Part shown: positions 1 to 11,416 of the stretch, in pieces
Layout: every line of letters starts with the position of its first letter
How positions within the stretch are numbered: position 1 is the stretch's first letter
Assembly (NCBI GenBank): GCA_037501455.1
Contig: CM074857.1
Span: 123,367,501-123,431,500 of the forward strand
Direction: 5' to 3'
DNA length: 64,000 nt
Source of the DNA: Lantana camara
Lineage: Eukaryota; Streptophyta; Magnoliopsida; Lamiales; Verbenaceae
Position numbers and translations under genes: made by a program
The notes under the pieces: generated by a model
Database searches by the model: none
What the model saw: only the letters and a program-made list of their open reading frames with translations
Told to the model about the DNA's origin: nothing

Positions 1-1095
1 CCGTACCTATAACGGATTTTAATATTATTTATTGAAAATTCATCGCATAAAACTTTGATTTTTACTTAATTAGTAATTAGATATATGTTGATATCATCAA
101 GTAAGTTTCGTGTTTGAATTCGTAATAACGCAACTGGTAGTAAGAAGAGTTTTATATTTTAATGGGTTGAATAGAGTGAAATTTCTAATTAATGCAATGA
201 AAAAAAGATTAGTTGATACTTGTATTAGTAAGAATAGTATTTTCTTGTAGTAGTGTTTAAAGAAAAAGCTTGTTTTAAGTTGGTAACTTCAACGGATTAA
301 TATTTAAACCATATTACAAATTTGTAACCTATGTACCCGTTTCGGCTTTATCTAGCAAGAACCATTATTTTCCTAGTTTAAACGGGTCCCATTAAGCATT
401 AATCAAGTCACGAAAGGGAAAACGAAGAGGTCCTACACATCTAATTTACCTCATTTAATTAATTTCCACTATTATATCAACTATTTTAAAATTTGTCATC
501 ACTAAAAAAAGCCATGACAAATAAGATGCATGTAGAAGCCATGCCCCACAAACAAAGTGAACATTTATAGTTACAATTTGGGTGGATTTGTAATTTTGTA
601 AAGAACAGCAATGATTAATATATGATGATTGAAGTATTGGGTGTTCAAAATTTGAAACCATTTGTATGCAATTTTATGGATTTATTCAACTTTATTACAC
701 ACTTGGCCACGTGCTAGAGGTTTTATATAGTTGAATCAAATTGGGTGTCCCCAACACCTTTTCTCAATTATATGCATCTTTTTTCTGGAAGCTGCAACGG
801 TTTCTTTCTTTACAGCTTCATTTTTCAATTTATATTCTTAATTTAAGTTTTTGTAAAAATCAATATATATATATATATTTGAATAGAACCATCCGAATTA
901 TGGTTGTTTTTACCTTTTATGGTTATGGGGATTAAGATTTAGTTTATTGTTAATTTATTTCTTCAACTAAATACACGAATTATTATTCATTAGCACCTCA
1001 TGCTTATTTTTGTGGAAATATTCATGAGGAAGAGTTACAAATATTACAAATTTTTTGTTACCATACAACAAAATAAATAAAACGTAAAGAATTAG
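1..1095. other. AT-rich intergenic sequence
   Basis: No gene-like reading frame was found on either strand; the short open frames have no recognisable domain and are AT-driven. An (AT)n tract lies near 862-880. The stretch ends at the target site of the U6 retrocopy. Confidence 0.6.
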
Positions 1096-1250
1096 CTTGC
1101 AAAATTATTGATTCCCTTCGGGGGACATCCGATAAAATTGGAACGATACAGAGAAGATTAACATAGTCCCTACGCAAGGATGACACGCATAAATCGCGAG
1201 AAATGGTGCAAAATTTTTTTATTTAAAAAAAAAAACTTGCAAAATTATTG
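1096..1250 (+). repeat. 15-bp target-site duplication flanking U6 retrocopy
   Basis: CTTGCAAAATTATTG occurs at 1096-1110 and again, perfectly, at 1236-1250. The copies bracket the U6-like sequence and its A-rich tail. Length and layout fit LINE-mediated target-primed insertion. Confidence 0.9.
1111..1235 (+). pseudogene. U6 spliceosomal snRNA retropseudogene
   Basis: The sequence follows plant U6 snRNA almost end to end: the 5' stem-loop (CCCTTCGGGGGACATC), the ACAGAGA box at about 1149-1155, the GATGACACGCATAAATCG stretch, and the 3' T run at 1214-1220. Several C-to-T or G-to-A type changes are present. The catalytic AGC triad reads AAC at 1160-1162. No plant upstream sequence element (USE) of the TCCCACATCG type is visible at the usual distance. 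The T run is followed by an A tract, and perfect 15-bp direct repeats flank the whole unit. A functional U6 gene would need the USE, a TATA box and an intact AGC, so this is read as a dead retrocopy made from processed U6 RNA. Confidence 0.9.
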
Positions 1251-3771
1251 CATGTGGAGTTTTAGTCAAATGTGCAGAAACTTAAAGATATATGTACTCA
1301 ATATAGAACTAAACTGCATTACTTTGTGATATATATTTGGTTTATGATTAACAAAAAAAAAAATACAATGTACTTTTAAAGTGATGTATGCTTATCTATA
1401 TAAATACAATTTTTTAAGTTAGAGGATCGCGAAAAGTATCCCAATTTCCTTGATTTCTATTATTCACCATGTGACATCCTTATTCTATGTCGAAAAAATA
1501 TAAGAAATAAATTATATATATATATATATAAGTCAATGAGTCTAAATATAATCAACATATATCTCTTTTTGACATTGATTTATGTCAAATTTCAAATTAT
1601 TCTCAATAAATTTAGAGTTTTGTACTTGTGTCCACGGATCTACGAGCTTGGTGCGTGACAAAAAATTTTAAAATGAAAGGGGTCACCGACCTACCTCATA
1701 TCATATGTGTTGTTTCAACTTTCAAGAGTTGTAAAATTATAAACCGAAAATTGACAAGGTACAAATACTGTCTTATTTTGTAGATGTATAAATAAATCAT
1801 AGTACCCTTAAGTTATTACAATACATACATAGTACGTGGTATTGAGATACGTACGTACAACTTAGGAAAAGTAGAAAAAAGGGGAACTTAGGGAGAATCT
1901 ACGACATATTTGAATGTGGACAAATAAAAGAAATATTCACTAACAACTGCTTTAATCTTCTCGATAAAGTTTTGCCGTTTCCTTCCTTTTTTCTACACTT
2001 CGGGAACTCCAAATACTTAACAGCCTAAACTATGCTTTAACCACTTCTAACATCATTAATTTAAATTATAATACGCCCCCACATCTATTTAATTTTCATG
2101 TTAAACTTACTCATAATTACTTACCTCACTTTACTACAAACTCAGTTAATAATAATATGTAAAGGGCATAATCACAGCTTTGTTGAGAGAGGGAACATAT
2201 GTTTGGTAATTTAGTTGATTTAAATCGTGTAATTTCTTTTCCGATATACAAAATCATTTCAAACTTGTATAATTATAGTATATATCGACAGTTTATCATC
2301 TCAAATCGTAATTCCAACCACACAATTTTTTCTGACGCAATGATCGACATCTATTATCCTAGTACGTAGTACTCGGACCCATCACAACTTGTGTGAGGAA
2401 CAAGAGGTTATAACAATTAAAACAAAACTCTATGAAAGAACTATTTTTTTAGAAATATAAAGCTTTTGCAACTGATAAATGAGTTTGACATGGCCCATGG
2501 GCAGTACGTACACCGTACGTATCCACAGCAAAAACAAGGATACCCGTAGAACGTAACTCAATTGATTTCGGAGGGACAAATTTGCTACAAGATTCAAGGT
2601 TTAATTCCCATATGTTGTAATGTTTAATATGAGTTTTGAGAGGTAGATTCCTTATAAATTTGTGTGAGGTACACCTCTCTTTTAACAGGTCATTAAGTAC
2701 CTGATTTATCTTCTTTCACTTGTTTTGTCAGGCCGGAATGGGAGGAGTCCTTAGAATTTGTGGTTCAATTTTTCGCTGGAAGCAAAAAGAAGGATGAAAA
2801 TTGTTGGAATTAATGCTAAAGATTGTACCAAAATAATGAAATATTCTCTCATTCACGGGTTGTTTATGTTGTTCCTCAATTTCTGTAACTTCATGATTAC
2901 AGTTTAGAGCATGCAGACTGTAGAGCTTCATGTTTGCAGTTGGTATATAGGGTTCTGTTCTGTACTCTTATTTCCAGTTCCGCCAATTCGGGTAATCATT
3001 TCAAACATGAAATATTCAGATTCTTTCTGAGAGGACTTTACGGAGGAAGAATATATATATATAGGTCAAATCCTTAAATGATGAGTATCAAGACGAATCT
3101 TTGGATTTGAGAATTTATTAGGATTAGATTGCTTACCAGTTACCACCCTATGAATAAAGTGAAATGAAGAGTGAGTAAATTAGGTATTTAATGTTTGGAA
3201 TAATGGTTTTACAGATTAATTTTGTGTAATTATCGGATAAAATATAATGATAGAGTAGCGATAAACGTGATTTTGAGAACATTCTCATCGTCCTAAGAAT
3301 ACCATATAAAACTGAAAATATATAGCAAATACTCGAGTTTATAGTACCGATACAACTATTTAATATGATTTGACGAGATGCAATACAACCTGACACAGTG
3401 CATATGACTTATAGAAATGTTTACATCAAAATTAATACGATTATGAAAGCATCGTTAGATATGCTGCAATTTTATATCGTCCCCATGACTCCCATGACGT
3501 GTACTCCATGTGTATGTCCTATTTACCAGAAAACAAAAGAACTAAAAGAAAAAATCCATGTTTTTAAATCTTATGGGACTAGTTGATTTGACGGGAGAAA
3601 AAGAAAAAAGATTGAAAGAAAAACGGAACTAGTGTAAAAACTAAAAAAGAATTACACACGAGAACCTGTAAATTATGAGCAATGCCGACCAAAGCATGTT
3701 AAAAAATTTTAATTTTGTTGGGATTTCTTCTCTTATTTATGTTGTAAATTATTAATAAAAATAAAGTTATG
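1251..3771. other. AT-rich intergenic sequence
   Basis: No convincing gene was seen. Short (AT)n tracts occur at about 1513-1530 and 3050-3062. The few open frames of 60-80 codons have no recognisable domain. Confidence 0.5.
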
Positions 3772-3873
3772 GGAAAATATCATTTTTGGTCTCACACATT
3801 AACCCAAATCTAATTTTAGTCCCAATTATTACAGGATTCTTAATTTTGGTCCCAAATATTACAAAAATTCTCA

Positions 3874-4328
3874 AAGCTCTTTTATTTTTCTAGTTGGCTA
3901 ACCATTGACAATGGGTTGTTTATGATTTTTTTCTTGGTTATATAAATATGTGTCCTCTTTACTTTGATTGGAAAACATTGCTCTTAAATACACTAGATTG
4001 TTGGACTCTTTACATTGTTGGTTTTTAAACAAGATTAAAGGTATACATTTATAATTTTGTCCCCCGCATTGGGAACTGAACAATTTTGTCATGTATTGGT
4101 AAGTATGTAATTTTTCTTTGAAAAGCAAGGAAAAAATTGTCAATTCGTCTTATCCAATTCAACTAGCTTATTTAGCCACAGTTTTTTTAATGGGTATATA
4201 ACCTATCATTTCCCATTGTTAACCTGGGGCTCCGGTTTTAGGCCCTAATAATTAAATAGTGAAGTAAAAGGTTGGTAAATCCTTGAAGCATAACCAACCC
4301 GCTATTTTCCACTGAAGTAAAGGAGCTC
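3874..4328. mobile_element. 455-bp TIR element nested in the left arm
   Basis: Comparison with the right arm shows an insertion here. The uninterrupted arm reads AAAAATTCTTAGCGTTAG (reverse complement of 4997-5030), while the left arm reads AAAAATTCTCA, then 455 bp, then TCAGTGTTAG. TCA is duplicated at 3871-3873 and 4329-4331 (3-bp TSD). The ends are imperfect inverted repeats, AAGCTCTTTTATTTTTC on the left and GAGCTCCTTTACTTCAG on the right. A 3-bp TSD fits the PIF/Harbinger or CACTA groups, but the ends are not diagnostic. Confidence 0.65.
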
Positions 4329-4616
4329 TCAGTGTTAGTCCCCCGTTAACTCTTCCGTCGTTTGATTAACGGTTTACCCAAAACTCCGTTTAAAACACGT
4401 TAGTTCAGCCTTAAAACACGAATTTGGGGCAAAATACTTTCTTAAACCCTAAAATTATCTTCCAATTCCTTCAACCCCTTTTTCTTCTCATCATTTTCTT
4501 CTCGATCGAAGCAAATGCAATAGAAGTTATAGAGAAACAATTGCATGGGAACACGTACGAGAAGGTCAGAGACATACTGTTGTGAGATTTGAGTCTAAAC
4601 AATGAGTCCCCTCCCA

Positions 4617-4853
4617 TTACCGTAAGTTATTCTGATACTCTTGTCTTGTTTGGTAAACTATGGACAATATTCTCATGGGAAGATCCTTCCACATAAAAAA
4701 ACGACAACCCCCAACAATGTTAAAGCAATTATAGAACTTTCTCTCACAGTTTGTTTCAGTCCATGAAGTGCGGAATGCAGCCCTTCGCCTATAAAAGCAG
4801 AAGACATCTTCATTAATAGCCGTCGTGGAGCTCGCCGCGGTTGATATCTTCAC
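4617..4853 (-). pseudogene. Degenerate GRF-type zinc-finger fragment
   Basis: A 78-codon minus-strand frame contains RRAAFRTSWTETN, then RKFYNC and GGCRFFMWKD. This follows the GRF zinc-finger consensus of C-x-C-G, a conserved T-S-x-T-x-N segment, G-R-x-F-x-x-C, and C-x-F-F-x-W-D. The first Cys pair is damaged (FCFYRRR where CxCG is expected) and the Gly before Arg is lost. GRF fingers are often carried by plant transposons and by topoisomerase- or endonuclease-like proteins. The position between the inverted arms points to cargo of the element; function is unlikely. Confidence 0.6.
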
Positions 4854-5119
4854 TTCTCTCTAAGCTTCGCCGCTGATGATGAACAATGTGAGAATTGGGT
4901 GAGAATGAGATATTAGGGTTTAAGAATGATGATTTTTGCCCCCAATTCGTGTTTTAAGGCTGAACTAACGTGTTTTAGACGGAGTCAAAGGACGGAAGGG
5001 TTAATGGGGGACTAACGCTAAGAATTTTTGTCATATTTGGGATCAAAATTGAGAATCCTGTAATGATTAGGACTAAAATTAGATTTGGGTTAATGTGTGG
5101 GATCAAAATGATATTTTCC

Positions 5120-5640
5120 GCCGATGGTATTTGATAAGAGTAGCAATTAAAAACAATCCAAACAAAACAAACCCCTTTTGGATATTTATAATTTGGTGAT
5201 ATTTTTTAAACGTGCGATAACAATTTAATAAAATAACTTGTGATCTAGAAAAAGAAAATATACGACATATTTTGAAGACTTAATATAATCTTTTGATATA
5301 TTAAATGTTTTGAAAATTCTTAGAACTTAGGTCAAGAAACAGCAAAATACAAATCCCTTTAATGTTAATTTGGCCGCATCCAAAACATCATATATATGAA
5401 GCTCTAATGCGCCTATACTTTAAAAATAATATTATTTTATCGTGTTATAGCGGATATTCATGTAGAACATTGTATCCAATATTTCTCATATGAAAGATTT
5501 ACAAAAAAAAACTAAATAGTCGTATCCTTATGGTGTTGTAACTTTATCGCCATATCCTTATACTTGCAATGTAGATATGAATTAGTAAATACAATCCCAA
5601 AAGTTGAGTGGAGGATAGTAATAATGGGCAGGGGCAAAAC
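5120..5640. other. Upstream flank of the Sec14-like gene
   Basis: AT-rich sequence without a gene. It separates the TIR element from the promoter of the gene at 5913. Confidence 0.5.
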
Positions 5641-5734
5641 TGGAAAGTAAGTGGGGGGCCGACGTTTTCCGTTAGAGTTGGCTTTGTGGCCGTCTCATGA
5701 ACTGTTCTCTGCACTTAACGGCTGCCGTCACGGC

Positions 5735-5742
5735 TATAAATA
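5735..5742 (+). promoter_or_regulatory. TATA box of the Sec14-like gene
   Basis: TATAAATA in the context GGCTATAAATACGGG is an excellent plant TATA box. A start about 30 bp downstream gives a leader of roughly 150 nt before the ATG at 5913. Confidence 0.75.
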
Positions 5743-5912
5743 CGGGCTCTTTTTTCCTCTCAGACAAAAACACACCATCGCTCTCACACACATTAGTAGG
5801 TGTCAAAAACAGAAGAGTTCCCAAAGTTTGTATCTCAACTGGTTGCGTGAACAAGAAGAGTGGTATCTCTGTTCTTCCTCGAAAAGATCTTTCTTTGCTG
5901 CAATTATACTCA

Positions 5913-8572
5913 ATGGGGAAGAAAGATCAAGCCCAGAAAGACAAGGACAGAGTTCACTCCGTCCTTGAACTTGTCAAGAAACAATCCCCTCTATCCATCA
6001 AACAGGTTCATTCCACACACACACTTTCACCTTCCACTCTCTGTACATATATATTCACATTATTGAACTGAGTATTTGTAACATGTACAGGAGAAGTTCT
6101 GCAACAATGCCTGTGTGGAGAGGTTTCTCAAGGCCAAAGGAGACAGTGTTAAGAAAGCAGCTAAGCACCTCAGGAACTGCCTCACTTGGAGAAGCTCCAT
6201 AGGCACTGGTATTCTTCTTAGCTTTCTCAGTTTAATTTGAAATGGGGGAAAATAAAAGGGGTTCATGTGGTCCACTTTTCTTGATTTGTTTTTTAGTTTC
6301 AAAATGGGAATCTTTTTTCTTTTGATAATCTTGAAACATCGCCCTCATTAAAGTGCATGAGGCTCTCAAAAACATATGGGATTTAAATGGCTCGCATGCA
6401 GTTGTATAAAGTTGTGTCGTGCCAGAAAGATTATAAAGATTGGATTTTTATCGCTGATTTTTATGTGGGGTGTTTTGGATTTTGCAGATAATTTGATCGC
6501 CGATGAGTTCTCGGCTGAGCTCGCCGAAGGGGTCGCCTATGTTGCCGGCCATGACGATGAATTAAGACCTGTCATGGTAACTCTCTCTCTCTCTCTAAAA
6601 ATGAAAGCTTTTTTTCAAGTATTTTGAACTTTGAAGACTGAATATTGTATATTTGCATGTTTCTTGCTGCTGAATTGCAGGTGTTTCGAATCAAGCAAGA
6701 TTACCAGAAATTCCATTCTCAGAAGCTGTAAGCTCATCTATTTCTGATTCTCAGCTTGCAATATTCATAAATATTGATTATTGTTCTCTTTAAATTTGAA
6801 TTCTTGTTGAAACTTTTGTAGGTTTACGAGGTTGCTGGTGTTCACACTGGAGGTGGCTATTCAGACCATGGCCAAGAACGTTGAGCAATTTGTTATCCTC
6901 TTTGATGCAAGTAAGTTTAATTCCCTTGTGATTAACAATTTCTCTAATGAAATACTAGGAAAAAGCACTTTTAAGATTTTTCAGACAGCTTAAGTTTTGA
7001 ATTACAAGAAATATATATGTTAAAAATGGTCTCAAAGTATAGTCTGGCAAACAAAATCAGAAAACAGCTTTTTCTACCTCAGTTGGGGAGTCAGCAATTA
7101 ATGTACCTTCCCATTCTTAGGGATTCCACAGCCACTTTAAAACCAGTCTGAAATACCTTCAAACACACCCCCTTTTGTTAAAACTCACACCCCATCTTTT
7201 AATTTCCAATGCTCACGCCTAAATTAGCCTCTTAATGAAGCAATTAATTAAGTAAATAAAGAAGATAAATACTTGGGTTCTCTGGAAACTTTTTCAGAAG
7301 TTGCCCGGAGTGCCCTCGAGGTGTCATGGTCGTGTGTTGGGGGGTGTAGGGGTATATTGGGGCATTCACTTTTTTTGTAGGTGAATTTTTTTTTTTTGGA
7401 CAGCTTTTGTAGGTGAATTATGGTATGCAAAAGTGACCATAATTCTACTTTTGGGGAATTGTCAGAGATGCCCCAATTGAGATTTGAAATATTTCTTGAC
7501 TTTATCAAAAGAGTTGCCTAATTTTGGTGGGTTTTTGGGGAAATCAATAAATTCTTGTGGTTTGTTGACTAATTGAGTGGGAATAATGCAGGCTTTTTCA
7601 GATCAGCTTCAGCTTTTATGAACATGTTGCTGGCAATGATGAAGATCATTGGGGATTACTATCCAGGTCGCCTGCACAAGGCCTTTGTCATTGACCCCCC
7701 CTCACTCTTTTCCTATCTTTGGAAGGTAAATTACTAATAGATTAACTCAATTTAGAAGAAATTCGAATCGAGCAGTGTTGTTTTCGTATCGTCATGATAT
7801 TGTCTCATAATTATCTATATATACTAAGTCATTTTAAGCGTGTTGTGTGAGATATTTATACTATCGTTGTGATGTTCAGGGAATGAAGCCGTTCGTGGAG
7901 CTATCATCATTAACAACGGTGGTTGCATCACTCGATTTTGAAGAATCACTCGAGTTCAACGACCTAACATCATATCCACGAGCGGCATCAATGCGCTTCG
8001 ACTCATCCTCCGTGCCGTCCTCGGGCCAACTCGGGCCGTGCTCTTCCTCCCGGTTCTCCTTCACTGTCTCCCACCACTTCGACTCCGTGAAGCCTTGGTA
8101 CTTATCCTTCACCGACACATCCTCCGCCAAAGTGGGCCCCGCCACTGCCACCGGAGCTACCATTTCCCCCCTCAATGCCCGCTCCATGTCCTTTGCGTCT
8201 CCCGTCGCCAGAAGTACGCCGCGTACCGGTGGTAGCTTCGATATCACTAGAAAGAGCTTCTTCCCGTCGACGCCGATGCCGCAGAAGACGCAGAAACTCG
8301 ACCCCTCCATGATCCACCACCCTCGAACCCCGAAGCCGTCGTTCCTCCACTCGCCGGCGATGTTCTTCCGGAAAGACCACCACCACCACCAACCACCGCA
8401 CCGCGCCGAGAAATCCCGCGACTCGTTCGTCCCCTTCTTGAAATTCTACCGGCGGCCCTACGACGAGATGATTTATCGCTCGAAGATGAGGCCGCCGTTA
8501 GGAGGGCTCATCTCCATCGTCTCCCCGCATATCAAACGCCGGCAAATGACGTCAGTCTCGCAGAGGTTTTGA
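5913..8572 (+). CDS. Sec14-like CRAL-TRIO lipid-transfer protein, 7 exons, 420 aa
   Basis: Exons 5913-6005, 6091-6208, 6488-6576, 6681-6727, 6822-6910, 7592-7725 and 7880-8572 join in frame at GT-AG borders (1263 nt). The start is [12 protein letters not shown], the first ATG after the predicted transcription start. Residues about 30-90 look like the CRAL-TRIO N-terminal helical region ([19 protein letters not shown], then LRNCLTW). Residues about 90-230 form the lipid-binding fold: [17 protein letters not shown], and [19 protein letters not shown], equivalent to the gate-helix segment of Sec14. The last exon adds a low-complexity tail rich in Ser, Pro and Arg with an HHHHQPPHR stretch, possibly disordered. 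The family binds or exchanges phosphatidylinositol or phosphatidylcholine at membranes; the ligand cannot be told here. It resembles the single-CRAL-TRIO plant proteins without a GOLD or nodulin domain. Intron 5 (6911-7591) is the longest. Confidence 0.9.
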
Positions 8573-11239
8573 TCAAGAAAAGAGTACATACAACAAAGAC
8601 GACGAGAGGACGTACACTAATAATTAAATTGTATTCTTTTTTAGTTAACAGTTTGTTAATCTCAATTTAGTACACTAATTTTGTCTCCAAAATTCGTGTA
8701 AACAAGTAGACTGCGTGCTAAGAGGGATGTGAAATCTCGTGCAAAAACATAAATATTATGTCACATTAATTAGTGCTAATTAAGTTCGGTCTAAATTTCG
8801 GATTGTGCACAAACACAGCATGGAAGTAAGACAGCGTGGTCGAGACGGTGAACACCACCACATCGAAAACCTTCCAATTGAGCTAATTAATTAAATTTTG
8901 TACTTCATTATTTTTTGTAATTTTGTTTTTTGGGGTTGGAATCTGTGATGTTAATAATAAAAAAATTTATTTTTTTTGTCCTAATTACATAATTTCGTAC
9001 GTGTGGTTTGGAATTTTATTTTATTAGTTGGACTTTGTAATGTCAATAATTTTAAAAAGAAATTGACTTGAGTTTGAACACTCTTCTCCTTGTACGCTTT
9101 CATGTGTTGGTTTCAAGAATGGCAGGGCATTTGGTAGGAATAAACTTGTCTTTTAGCTGTTTGTTGTAATGCCAAAGTCAATTGGAGCAGACTATTTTTC
9201 TAATTTATATGCTTACTTTGTTGAAGAAACTGTCTGGGGAATTGCAGGTTTCATAGAATGTGTACACATTCAAATACTCACACTCATGCATCTATATCTA
9301 GCAGTATACAAGGAATGATTCAAATATCTTCTAGCTCAATTCAACTTTGAATTCAAATATTCTGCTGATACTCTATTTTACGGGGATGATATTCTTTTTG
9401 AACAGTAATTTAGAATTTAATCTTAAATTTAAATATTTTACGACGCCCACGTACGTATAACTAGTATATATTTCTTTTAGATAGTAATATAGAACCAAAC
9501 TCATGAGTTCGGAAATTTCACTTGTGTTCAACGAGGTCGTGGCCGACCTCCTCAGAGCATGATCCATTATTAATGGTGTATTCCAGAAGACAAATATAGA
9601 AAGAAGAGTATTTTTCTAGTTTTATAATATTAATAATAATTAGTTTTGTAACTCAAAATCTACAAAATAATTAAAATTGGGGAAATTATAAATTTGATAT
9701 ATATACTAGCTCGATCAATTTAGCAATTTTGGTACATTTCATTTTCCCGTGATAAAATAGAACCCTATCTTCAAAATCAAGTAATTTCATGCTCATTTTT
9801 GACTGAAAACAAATTTTACTCGTCGGAATTTACACGTGAGTTCGCCACATGTAAAATTGAGTCATATTTCTGGCAAACAAAACTGGGTTCCGATCAAAAA
9901 GATCATTAATTAATTGTATGATTCGTAAGATACAATCCAATTTTGTCGCTAAAAAATGAAATATTGTATCAAAAATGTTGAATCGCTCGAATTAATATAC
10001 CAAATTTATAATATTCACAATTAAAATTATATACCCTCAGGTAACAAAAACAATAGCAAATTACATTAAGATCAATTAAAATGAACATAAGTACGAATAA
10101 TTTGTCTTGTATTAATTTGTCCAGAAGCAATCAAGGTTCCATCCATGCATTTAAATTGTGTTTCCCCATAAGTTTGTGCACCACCCACGTTGTTTGATTC
10201 ACTCACTGCACTGGAGATTTAGAGTTTGTATTTTCTTTCAGGCTCGATTTCGACACAGACAAAACCCCTTTAGCACTTGCTGTTTTTTCCTTTGTTTTGG
10301 AGCTATGGGGCTTTGTTCTTTTTCATTTAGAACTTGTAACAAAAAGTCTGTTTCACATACTTCTAGACCATAAAATTAGATGTGACAAATGTCAACATGT
10401 ATGTATTTTTCTTTTGGTAATTCGTCTCTGATTGGTTTGTTTTGTTGCATAACTTGGCCGGAGACTGTTTGACATTTGGTGTTTTATGATTTGTTTGTTT
10501 GTCGTGTGGAAGTCTACGTGTTTTTTCGGTTTTTTGTGAATGAGAAGACGAGTGTTTTAAATCTGACGGTTAAATTTAAGTTTGAGATTTTCAAATATCA
10601 ACAACATGATCACATGGTGGAAGGAGACCTCTTCCTTTATTGATTTTGAAAATGGGGTATGTCACAAGTTCAAAACCATACACCAAAGTAACTATATAAT
10701 TGGATGAATTGAATCTCAGATTGGACTAAATTGATGAGGAATCCCACTAACTAGTTTAAAATTGATAAAATTGAAGACTTTTTGTTACTATTTGTCTATA
10801 TAAATATAGATACATACATACATATATATATAATGGGATTTCATACCTGGCAAATCTTTTACTCTATATGAGTACTCGTCGAATCGTTTTTTCTCTTTTT
10901 CCCATATTTTATATTGTGTTACTATTTTTGTTTGGTTCTCCTCCTTTCATCTTTATCTATTAGACTCTTTTATGGTTAGTCACGCTATCTCTAGTATTTG
11001 TAACTACCTGACTAGCTTCTTTATCCACAAAATCTTAAGAAGAGAGCTCACCGGATGAGATTTCAAACATAGCTCGTTACGCCGGAATTCCCTTCGCTCT
11101 ATCTCATGTGATGAGGCTAGCTACGGATTCTAATTGAGTATATATATATTCCAAGATTAATGAGGGTAAAAACATGGTCACATGGTTGTCCCTTTGTTTC
11201 TTTAGTTCTTGGTCACATAATTGCTCTGCTGCATGCACA
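8573..11239. other. 3' flank of the Sec14-like gene and AT-rich intergenic sequence
   Basis: No supported gene. Open frames at 9373-9567 and 10158-10373 lack domains and codon-like composition. A short (TA)n run is at about 10820-10832 and another near 11140. The stretch ends at the left TIR of the MULE. Confidence 0.5.
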
Positions 11240-11416
11240 GAGGATTTTTTAAAAATAATATTTTTTTTTATTCGAATTCAAAAAATAATACCGAGATTGA
11301 ACGTGTTAAGATTTTGGTATAAGTCACCATAGAATATGGCATCTTAAATTGTATTTTAAACAAAAACACCAGAATCTGTGGGGGGACTGAGAGGCAGTTT
11401 TTTTTTTTAAATAATA

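Larger units (their letters stand above)
3772..5119. mobile_element. Long-TIR non-autonomous element (MULE-like) with a GRF zinc-finger fragment
   Basis: The two ends are inverted copies of each other. Left 3772-3870 and right 5017-5119 share GGAAAATATCATTTT and then about 100 bp of near-identity (for example the motif ACATTAACCCAAATCTAATT). The inverted repeat resumes at 4330-4470 versus 4885-5012, so the full arm is about 230 bp once an insertion in the left arm (3874-4328) is removed. Arms this long suggest a Mutator-like element. I found no clean 9-bp TSD, so the superfamily is an inference. The interior carries a degraded GRF-type zinc finger on the minus strand. Confidence 0.75.

Noticed and set aside
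2540..2620. Possible tRNA-derived SINE (AACTCAATTG...GGTTTAATTCCC)
   Set aside because: The A/B-box resemblance is too weak and no poly-T/A tail or TSD was found.
7876..8401. Minus-strand open frames of 99-144 codons opposite the last Sec14 exon
   Set aside because: They are shadows of the GC-richer coding exon and have no domain. The plus-strand frame joins six upstream exons in phase.
10158..10373. 71-codon frame starting MFPHKFVHHPRC
   Set aside because: No domain, no promoter context, and biased to Phe/Cys by T-rich sequence.
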